Both the position numbers and the translations under genes were made by a program. Below, one piece after another: positions 6,212 to 12,668 of a stretch of DNA of 12,668 nucleotides. The notes under the pieces were generated by a model. That model saw only the letters and a list, made by a program, of their open reading frames with translations, did no database searches and was not told the DNA's origin. Numbering within the stretch: position 1 is the first letter of the stretch; each line of letters starts with the position of its first letter. Source of the stretch: CAYNGH01 sp964396845 (lineage in GTDB: Bacteria; Vulcanimicrobiota; JAJTBE01; CAYNGH01); the NCBI GenBank assembly GCA_964396845.1, contig CAYNGH010000094.1, forward strand, positions 1 through 12,668, in the 5' to 3' direction.

Positions 6212-7660
6212 ATGCAACCCATCAGAATTGATGTCAACTCCCTGCAGAACCCTCAGATCAGGGAATCCGGCATAAAAATTCAAAAAAAAGAACCTCCTTC
6301 CAAAGAAGCCGTTGATACATTTGAAAAAAACTGCTTTGCCGATGAAGTGGGAAAAGAGAAAGAGTGGGCCATATTCCATTATGTTTCCGCAAACAACGAC
6401 CTGGAAGAATTTTTACAAAACGATGTAAACAACACCGAGAGAATCGGCTCCAACGACAACATGCACATTGTCACCATGTTTGACAGGGACGGTGATAACT
6501 GCAAGGTTTATTACATAAAGCAGGATAAAGACAAATTTGACTCCTGGGCGCCAGAAAAACAGAAAATCCAGAACCTTGATCGGCAACTGAAGGAACTGAA
6601 AGAAAAGAGAGATGAAATTGACAAGGGCCTGGGGAAAAATCAGCCCGGAGAATCCAAAGGCATCGACGACCTGCTGGAAAGACTGTCACTGGCCAGCAAA
6701 ATACACAGCCTTGAAAAAGAACGGTTCGAAACCTGGCGGGAATACGGCCCCCGGGATATCACATCGCCCATAGTCAGGGACATGGGAGAAACTGACCTGA
6801 CAGATCCCAAGGTGTTCGTAGATTTTGTAGCTGATATGGCAAAAAAATTCCCTGCAAAACGTTATGCCATCCTCATCAGCAGTCATGGCTCCGGCTGGGA
6901 AGGGGCCATCGACGACGGTTTTGAACAGATGTCCTCGCCGGTAATGGGAAAGGCTTTTAAATCAATCAAAAAAGAACTGGGGAAGAAAGTTGACCTGGTG
7001 GGTTTTGATGCCTGCCAGATGGGAGCTGCAGAAATCGCTTTTGAACTGGCGGATTCTGCAAAATATATGGTAGCATCCCAGGAAGTTCTTGGAGGTACCG
7101 GCTGGGCATATGCTTCTTTTATAAATTCAGCTCAGGAGGCCATGAAAGCCGGAGAAAACCTCACAGGAGAAAGTCTGGCAAAGATTATCGTGGATACCGC
7201 CGATATCGACAAGAGAAATATTCCTGCCCTGTCGGTGATGAATCTTGAGAAATTACCGGCATACAAAAAAGCCCTCAACAAATTTGCCCAGACCATACTG
7301 GACACCGATACCCCCGACAGCATATTCAGGAGTATTGCCGACAGAACTCAGCATTTTGACGATAGCCACATGAAGGATCATTACCACTTCGCACAGTTGG
7401 TATCGGAAAGCGAAGAGATCAAAGATATAAAAGTAAAAGATTCTGCCAGAGCACTGATGAAAACCATCCGGGAAGAACTGGTCATCGCCAACCGCCGTTT
7501 TGACGAAACCCATGCCAATGCCAACGGTGTGGCGATTTTAATCGAAGATGTAATCACCGAAGATTATCGGGACACTTCCGATTCCTTCAGCTACCGGGAT
7601 ATCAAGCTGGCAAAGACCACCCTGTGGGATGAAGCAGTTCACAAATTTATGAAGATATAA
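6212..7660 (+). CDS. Clostripain-like (peptidase family C11) cysteine protease
   Basis: A 482-residue caspase-fold (clan CD) protease. The first strand is at about 51-60 (EWAIFHYVSANNDLE), in the usual C11 form. The catalytic dyad is H225 (SSHGSGW) and C268 (GFDACQMG). D266, two residues before the Cys, matches the acidic S1 residue of characterised C11 enzymes that cut after Lys or Arg, so basic P1 specificity is inferred. VASQEVLGGTGW near 287-298 is also typical. A charged helical insertion, probably coiled coil, lies at about 112-175. The first 40 residues are polar, with no signal peptide, so it is probably cytosolic or exported by another route. ATG 6212 has GGAGG 8 bases ahead; the TTG at 6197 would place that site inside the gene. 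It is the only plus-strand gene of this size and converges on the CHAT operon with a 21-bp gap. Confidence 0.9.
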   Translation: MQPIRIDVNSLQNPQIRESGIKIQKKEPPSKEAVDTFEKNCFADEVGKEKEWAIFHYVSANNDLEEFLQNDVNNTERIGSNDNMHIVTMFDRDGDNCKVYYIKQDKDKFDSWAPEKQKIQNLDRQLKELKEKRDEIDKGLGKNQPGESKGIDDLLERLSLASKIHSLEKERFETWREYGPRDITSPIVRDMGETDLTDPKVFVDFVADMAKKFPAKRYAILISSHGSGWEGAIDDGFEQMSSPVMGKAFKSIKKELGKKVDLVGFDACQMGAAEIAFELADSAKYMVASQEVLGGTGWAYASFINSAQEAMKAGENLTGESLAKIIVDTADIDKRNIPALSVMNLEKLPAYKKALNKFAQTILDTDTPDSIFRSIADRTQHFDDSHMKDHYHFAQLVSESEEIKDIKVKDSARALMKTIREELVIANRRFDETHANANGVAILIEDVITEDYRDTSDSFSYRDIKLAKTTLWDEAVHKFMKI

Positions 7661-7681
7661 CCCCTGCCGTTATCGAACAAG

Positions 7682-8212
7682 TCATGACCTGGCGGTTTTA
7701 AGGATCCCCATTAAAACTATATCCCCATATTCCCCGTTCCAGTAACGATGATCCCGCAGAACCCCTTCCCGGACAAAGCCTGCTTTCTCATAGCAACGGA
7801 TTCCGCCGATGTTGTCGCTGTTGACATAAAGATAAACCCGGTGAAGGTTCATATAATCAAAGGCAAAACCTGTCATGATATTTATGGCATCGGTGCAAAG
7901 ACCCTTCCCCCACTGGCTCTTGTCGCCAATCATAATTCCCAGCTCCGCGTTGGCCCACTCCCGGTTTATGGAATGAAGCCCGATGGTTCCGACATGATCC
8001 CCGGTAAGGGTGTCAATGGAAAAAATCACCTGGGTATCAATCTTCTGGGCAAGCTGGAAGAATTCTTCCTCATGCTTTCGGGTAAAACCATAAATGGACC
8101 GGGAATAAAGGTTGCAGATGATTTCAGGGTCATTCATCCAAACCATCCAACGGTCAATATCATCAGCCCTAACCGGGCGCAGACTCACTTTTTCTCCCAC
8201 CAGCATCCTCAT
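7682..8212 (-). CDS. GNAT acetyltransferase, RimJ/RimL type
   Basis: A 176-residue GCN5-related N-acetyltransferase, which transfers acetyl from acetyl-CoA to an amine, often a protein N-terminus, amino sugar or antibiotic. VSLRPVRADDIDRW near 9-22 is the usual RimJ/RimL start. Motif A, the acetyl-CoA pyrophosphate loop, is QWGKGLCTDAI at 100-110. LHRVYLYVNSDNIGGIRCYE near 123-142 and KAGF at 143-146 form motif B. The substrate cannot be told. ATG 8212 was chosen: GGGGAGGA lies 8 bases ahead and the domain starts at once. It overlaps the end of the cysteine-cluster gene by 44 nt, so translation is probably coupled. No clear terminator is seen in the short gap before the convergent C11 gene. 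Confidence 0.9.
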   Translation of the reverse strand: MRMLVGEKVSLRPVRADDIDRWMVWMNDPEIICNLYSRSIYGFTRKHEEEFFQLAQKIDTQVIFSIDTLTGDHVGTIGLHSINREWANAELGIMIGDKSQWGKGLCTDAINIMTGFAFDYMNLHRVYLYVNSDNIGGIRCYEKAGFVREGVLRDHRYWNGEYGDIVLMGILKTARS

Positions 8213-8690
8213 CGCTCCATTCCTCCCCGTCACAGGCTTCATTGTCAAGCAACGGGCCTGCATCAATGGCCCTCTCCAGTATTGTCCTGAATCCCCGGAC
8301 CTCCACAAACCGATATCCGCATCCGGGCATCAGGTATCCGCCTTTTTTCAGGATTCCCGGGGATGGATAACGGCGACATATGAGGGGCCGGTTTCTATAG
8401 TCACGGCAAATGTTTCCCTCGCCAAGAAAACCGCATGTGAAGAGCAGTTCTTCGGGATCGCTGTCATCAACCACATAAAAACGTCTGTACTCAGGGAAAA
8501 CCTGGCAGACCTCTTCAAATTCCTTCAGGGTTTTCAACTGGCGACCGTCAACAAACAGGCTGACCCTCTGACAGCAGGAACCGCACTGGTTGCACCTTCC
8601 GACCCGGACAAACTCCCGGCCCAGGATCCTGGCAATAACCTTTGCGAAAAACAGCCTGATGTTAAATAAAAAGTCTGCGATACTCTTCAC
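8169..8690 (-). CDS. YkgJ-family cysteine cluster protein
   Basis: A 173-residue putative Zn2+ or Fe-S binding protein. The family signature is present: CNQCGSCC (C33, C36, C39, C40), a central C86 with FLGEGNIC (C95), and RDYRNRPLICRRYP with C105, then C124. C62 and C153 are extra. The family's biochemical role is not well settled; members are often called zinc/iron-chelating proteins. The amphipathic, basic N-terminus (about 6-27) could touch a membrane or partner. The start is GTG 8690, only 7 nt after the TAG of the CHAT gene and without a clear ribosome binding site, so it probably depends on ribosomes finishing the upstream gene. The acidic C-terminal tail is encoded in the overlap with the acetyltransferase gene. 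Confidence 0.85.
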   Translation of the reverse strand: MKSIADFLFNIRLFFAKVIARILGREFVRVGRCNQCGSCCQRVSLFVDGRQLKTLKEFEEVCQVFPEYRRFYVVDDSDPEELLFTCGFLGEGNICRDYRNRPLICRRYPSPGILKKGGYLMPGCGYRFVEVRGFRTILERAIDAGPLLDNEACDGEEWSDEDAGGRKSESAPG

Positions 8691-8697
8691 CGGGAAA

Positions 8698-11600
8698 CTA
8701 TTTCAACACCAGGGATAATGTTCCCCCTAATTTGGGGGCCATAATCATGCCCCCGACACTCCCCCCGGCGCCGGAAACAACACCGAATCCCCGGGCATCT
8801 ATGGTTTTTCCTCCCCGGCCCATTATGACAAATGGCGCCCAGAAGAAAGGATGGGAATAAGAAACCCCCGATGAGCTTGAAGTCTTCATCAGCTTGATCC
8901 GGGCCTGTCGGAGAGCTTCATCCACAGGCTGGCCATCCCGGATCATCTCCCGGTAAAAATCACTCATCAGACGGCTGGTGGATTCATCGGCCACCGCCCA
9001 AAGACTCACCACCACCTGATCTGCCCCGGCATACATGAAGGCCCGGGAAAGGCCCATTATCCCTTCTCCTGATACATACCGCCCCAGCCCTGTCTGGCAG
9101 GCGGAAAGAACCACCAGCCGGGCATTCAAGCTCAGGCTGAATATTTCATAAACCTCCAGAAAACCGTCGTCATCGGAATCCACCCCCAGGGCCGATGGCT
9201 GGGAAAGCACCAGCCCTGAAAACATGGGGGACTGCTGGTTCAATATCCCGTGACAGGAAAAATGTATGAACCGGCCCGCCCCAATATTTTCCCGGGCCTT
9301 GTCTTCCCTGGCCAGGGGGCCTGAATATACCTGGGCTTCCCCGGGGACAGCAGAAAAAAGCCCGGCTATGGATTCTATTTCCCTGAGAGAATTGGGAAGA
9401 GGCAGGAAAGTATGACTTCGCATATCCCCAGAGGCCAGGGTGAATCCCTCCTCCTGGTGACGGGCAAGATCCTCCCGGGTATAGACAGGATCGCCCAGAG
9501 CTACCAGTCCTGTTGGGGCTTCATCACCTTTTCGACGCAGGGTGGAATCAAGCAGAGTAACTGAAGGGCTGTATATGATGCTGTATTCCTGAAGCAGATA
9601 AGAAGCCCGGCCAAATTCCGTCAGATAATCTCCCCTGCCCTTGTCATCTCCCCCATCCACCGAGGTCACCAGGGCTTCAAAGGGATAAAAATGAAGAGGG
9701 CCGTCGGGGATGATTATCAATCTGCTGATGCCGGGAGTGGCGGAGATTTCCCGATGAACTTCCTCAAATACCAGCCTGTAGAGGGAATGAGCCTCCCGAA
9801 GATTGAACCGCTCCAGAACTGCTACCTGCCTCTGAAGACTCCCTCCCGAGAGCTGTTCCATATCGGTAATGGGCCTTCGAAGCCGGGCTATCCGCCGGGA
9901 GAGTGCCTGCCGGGAAGTATCGATGATAATGGGATCCATCATTCCCCGGTGATTGATTATCCATACCGCCAGAAAATCTTCTCCGCAGAAATACTCCACT
10001 ATGGCGGTGTCTTTGTCCCGGACCAGTCTTGATGCCTCCCCTGCAGTAACAGGTTTCACATCCCCGGACAAAACAGCCAGCCGGGGATTCTCTGTGCGGA
10101 TCCTGACGGTGTATTGAACCAGCCTTTCCCGGGCCTGTTCCAGCTGACGAATCAGTCCTCGGGTATCGCCGTCTTCCCGGGCAATTCTGTTTCGCAGGCT
10201 TGCAATTTCCATCCTTATTTTCTGCAGATTGCTCCAGTTCTCTCCATCTTTTTCCAGCACCTGCTCAAAACGGGGACTCCCCAGCATCTCTGCAAAGGCC
10301 CTGGCCCGGGCTGCCTCGGAATAATTAAAAGCCTCAGCGCCAAGATTCTTCCGGAGAAGCAGGCGAATCAAACCCTCATAAACCGGCAGTTTGTCTTCAA
10401 AGAAAGTGGAACGGGATTCAGGGGCGCTGATCTCCCGGCGAAGTTTTTCGATGCCTTCAACCGATGATCGGTAATGCTTCAGAGCATTATCATCATCACC
10501 TACAGCCTCAAGAGCTTTGGCGGCGCCGAAGTCCGCCTGCCAGGAATCAAGGGGATTCTCCCCGCCCATGGTGTTGATATACTTCAAGGCCTCCTGAAAC
10601 TTCACCAGGGCCTCCCGGGGCTTTTTCTCATTTAGCAGATTAAATCCCATCCCGGTGAAGATGCTGGGTGCCAGACTGCTCATCCCTCCGCCGGAAAGCT
10701 CAAGGCTTCTCTCCTGCAGGCGGAGGCTCTGGGAATATCCTCCCACCTGCCGGTAAACCCGGGCCATCTCCAGGAATACCCGGGCAACCATGTGGGACAT
10801 CTTCATCTGGTTATAAAGATTCACACTTCGCAAGAGATTTTCTGCAGAGCCGGTATGACGGCCCATCCTGCCCAGGTAAACACCGGTTCTGTTAATGGCC
10901 TCGGCCTGGGACTCAAGAGAACGGCTGTATTCTATGCTTTTGTGTAAATTATCCAGGGCCTGCCCATAATCCCCCATCTGGAAATAAAGCCCTCCCCGGA
11001 GGCTGAATATCCCGGCATTGATCTCATCTACACCAAACTTTGAACGGGGCATTTTCTCCAGCATGGCAAGATTCTTAACAGCATCTCTGAAATCGCCCCG
11101 GGCCCCGTTAATCCGGGCCAGAAGCAGAAGGGCCGACTGCACCGAGGAACCACACCCTATGGATTCTGCATCTTCCCGGACCGCCTTAAGTTCTTCTTCT
11201 CCCTTAGACAGGGAACCTGACAGGAACAAGATCTCTCCCCCCAGAAGCCTGCAAAGAATTTCCCCCCGGGGATATGATGCCCTGCGGTATTGCTCCCGGG
11301 CAGTTTTAATCAATTTTTCAGCGCCGGCAAAGTCCCCGGCATCCTTCATATCCCGGGCCTTGTCCAGAATCCTGTCCCCTTCAATCACCCCGGGATAATC
11401 CCCAGACACAACTTGTTTTTTATTTGCAGAAACCCTGGACAGCCTGTCGGCATATTCTCTGGCAAACATATAGTTGCGGGTATTGCCGGGATCTCCCGTG
11501 GATCGGGGCCATTCCAGCTTCCCACCACCGCCGAAGCTTAAGAGCACTGACCGGGATTCCCCGGAAACAGGGTCAATGAGGCTGACTGCCATATCGATGT

Positions 11601-12668
11601 TTCCATCACCATCCATGTCCCCCAAAAGGGGTGGAGCAAAGGTCAGGGACCTGGTGGTGAATCTGCCGGCGACACTCTCAGTCCTGCCACTGATGAGAAG
11701 GTAACTCTGGTTGAAGAAATGCACATCAGGCCTGTCGGCACTGGAGGAAACCCGAACCAGTATGTCAATATGACCGTCGCCGTTTAAATCCGCGCAAACC
11801 GGCCCACCCGAGAGTCTGTCGAAAACTCTTATTCCACCTTCATCAGGCAGATTCACCGTCATCAGGGGCTTTCCCGTTACACCGTCCAAAACCCTGACAA
11901 CCTCAGAGGTCATCAGGACAACATCAGGCACACCATCGCGGTTAAAGTCCGCCAGGGCCAGGGAACATTCGGTCCCGTATGGACTCTTCCACAGAATCTT
12001 CTGCTTCTTAACAGAAACAGCCAGAGTAGTGTCCCCCGACAGGATCACATCCTGGGCACCGTCACCGTCAAGATCCCCAATAACCGGGGATATTTCAAGA
12101 TCCCCGGCAGTCCGGGCTTGAAATTTCCATATTTGCTTCCCGGGATATTTATAAACCGACAGGTTTCCCAGGCGATCAGCAATGCAGTATTCATAGCTGC
12201 CGTCCCCGGTGAGATCCCCCACGGCAGGCGGGGCATAAGGACTGCAGTCCAGAGGGGCAGTGACTCCGACTGTGGTGGAATCGGAAATCACCTCAAAGGC
12301 TGATCCATTGAAAACAATAAGATCCGGGGAGTTTTTATCCCTGAAGGGGAACACCACCGGGCCTGTGTCATCCAGCCTTGTCGTGCCGACTTTTCTGCTC
12401 CAGACAACCCTGCCGTCGGCTCCCGAATGTGCCGAAAGATAACCGTTCTGATCTCCAAAGAAAAGAAGAATTCCCTGGGAACCATAATTGCCCACTGCCC
12501 CGAGGCCGGTGATGTTGCGGGATGGCTCGGTCCATTTCATTCTGCCGGTGGAGCCGTCAACAACCGAGATGTCCATATCAAAGGTCACCAGCTCAAGGTT
12601 GCCGTCGCCGGTCACATCTGCCATCATTCCCGGCATATTCTGATTGACAGGGCTTCTCCATACCAGCC
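8698..12668 (-). CDS. FG-GAP propeller-TPR-CHAT protease fusion (5' end outside window)
   Basis: The reading frame is open to the window edge, so over 1320 residues are visible and the true start is missing. Numbering here starts at the Met codon at 12636, with 10 more residues before it. Residues 1-385 are FG-GAP/VCBS beta-propeller blades with at least six calcium loops of the form DxxxDGxx[DE] (DVTGDGNLE, DLTGDGSYE, DLDGDGAQD, DFNRDGVPD, DLNGDGHID, DMDGDGNID). Residues about 415-780 are TPR-like helical repeats, followed by a coiled-coil stretch to about 860. The rest, to about 1290, is a CHAT domain (caspase HetF-associated with TPRs), with catalytic H1129 (FSCHG) and C1180 (LSACQTG), plus SLWAV and HPFFWAPFVI near the end. 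CHAT enzymes are clan CD proteases; several cleave one partner after activation. The propeller may sense a ligand or surface. The gene heads the cysteine-cluster/acetyltransferase operon. Confidence 0.92.
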   Translation of the reverse strand, partial: LVWRSPVNQNMPGMMADVTGDGNLELVTFDMDISVVDGSTGRMKWTEPSRNITGLGAVGNYGSQGILLFFGDQNGYLSAHSGADGRVVWSRKVGTTRLDDTGPVVFPFRDKNSPDLIVFNGSAFEVISDSTTVGVTAPLDCSPYAPPAVGDLTGDGSYEYCIADRLGNLSVYKYPGKQIWKFQARTAGDLEISPVIGDLDGDGAQDVILSGDTTLAVSVKKQKILWKSPYGTECSLALADFNRDGVPDVVLMTSEVVRVLDGVTGKPLMTVNLPDEGGIRVFDRLSGGPVCADLNGDGHIDILVRVSSSADRPDVHFFNQSYLLISGRTESVAGRFTTRSLTFAPPLLGDMDGDGNIDMAVSLIDPVSGESRSVLLSFGGGGKLEWPRSTGDPGNTRNYMFAREYADRLSRVSANKKQVVSGDYPGVIEGDRILDKARDMKDAGDFAGAEKLIKTAREQYRRASYPRGEILCRLLGGEILFLSGSLSKGEEELKAVREDAESIGCGSSVQSALLLLARINGARGDFRDAVKNLAMLEKMPRSKFGVDEINAGIFSLRGGLYFQMGDYGQALDNLHKSIEYSRSLESQAEAINRTGVYLGRMGRHTGSAENLLRSVNLYNQMKMSHMVARVFLEMARVYRQVGGYSQSLRLQERSLELSGGGMSSLAPSIFTGMGFNLLNEKKPREALVKFQEALKYINTMGGENPLDSWQADFGAAKALEAVGDDDNALKHYRSSVEGIEKLRREISAPESRSTFFEDKLPVYEGLIRLLLRKNLGAEAFNYSEAARARAFAEMLGSPRFEQVLEKDGENWSNLQKIRMEIASLRNRIAREDGDTRGLIRQLEQARERLVQYTVRIRTENPRLAVLSGDVKPVTAGEASRLVRDKDTAIVEYFCGEDFLAVWIINHRGMMDPIIIDTSRQALSRRIARLRRPITDMEQLSGGSLQRQVAVLERFNLREAHSLYRLVFEEVHREISATPGISRLIIIPDGPLHFYPFEALVTSVDGGDDKGRGDYLTEFGRASYLLQEYSIIYSPSVTLLDSTLRRKGDEAPTGLVALGDPVYTREDLARHQEEGFTLASGDMRSHTFLPLPNSLREIESIAGLFSAVPGEAQVYSGPLAREDKARENIGAGRFIHFSCHGILNQQSPMFSGLVLSQPSALGVDSDDDGFLEVYEIFSLSLNARLVVLSACQTGLGRYVSGEGIMGLSRAFMYAGADQVVVSLWAVADESTSRLMSDFYREMIRDGQPVDEALRQARIKLMKTSSSSGVSYSHPFFWAPFVIMGRGGKTIDARGFGVVSGAGGSVGGMIMAPKLGGTLSLVLK

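Noticed and set aside
7748..8669. Two overlapping plus-strand open frames (180 and 185 codons)
   Set aside because: They lie opposite the GNAT and cysteine-cluster genes, whose motifs are intact. The plus-strand translations look like random composition.
6187..12668. Type III-E CRISPR (Craspase) or gasdermin defence locus
   Set aside because: A CHAT protease is present, but no CRISPR repeats, Cas7-11-like gene, Csx30-like gene or gasdermin is visible in the window.

Overview
The window is bacterial chromosomal DNA with dense protein coding, almost all of it on the minus strand. Bacterial marks include a tRNA-Trp gene without an encoded CCA, strong AGGAGG-type ribosome binding sites, TATAAT-type promoters, rho-independent terminators, two peptidoglycan-active exported proteins and a lipoprotein. 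I cannot name the lineage. Two clan CD cysteine proteases together with FG-GAP and TPR proteins fit a large-genome environmental bacterium, possibly from a poorly cultivated phylum, but that is inference.

Layout. Positions 1-450 are visibly AT-rich and hold two diverged direct repeats and a small plus-strand ORF (CxxC plus coiled coil, perhaps a transposase N-terminal remnant) that ends in a strong plus-strand terminator. Next, on the minus strand, are tRNA-Trp(CCA) with its own promoter (455-567) and a six-TPR protein with a very acidic, repeat-encoded tail (604-1518). From 1634 to 5952 lies a minus-strand block for cell wall and transport: a coiled-coil M23 endopeptidase/activator, PotB and PotD of a polyamine ABC importer (no PotA or PotC in view), and an exported Amidase_2-type amidase with an elastin-like Pro/Gly linker. 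The transport pair and the amidase are separated by terminator-like hairpins, so these are probably several transcripts.

The only convincing larger plus-strand gene, at 6212-7660, encodes a clostripain-like C11 protease and starts from an extended -10 promoter. It converges, with a 21-bp gap, on a minus-strand operon of three closely coupled genes. That operon begins with a very large protein (over 1320 residues, 5' end outside the window) made of an FG-GAP beta-propeller, TPRs and a CHAT protease with intact His/Cys dyad. A YkgJ-type cysteine-cluster protein follows 7 nt later, then a RimJ/RimL-type GNAT acetyltransferase that overlaps it by 44 nt.

The most interesting part is 6187-12668. 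A putative Ca2+-binding propeller sensor is fused through TPRs to a caspase-like CHAT protease, is coupled to a metal-cluster protein and an acetyltransferase, and sits beside a second caspase-fold protease of a family whose members are often activated by proteolysis. This layout suggests a sensor-protease-effector module. No effector such as a gasdermin, nuclease or Csx30-like partner is visible, and the upstream part of the operon is cut off by the window edge.
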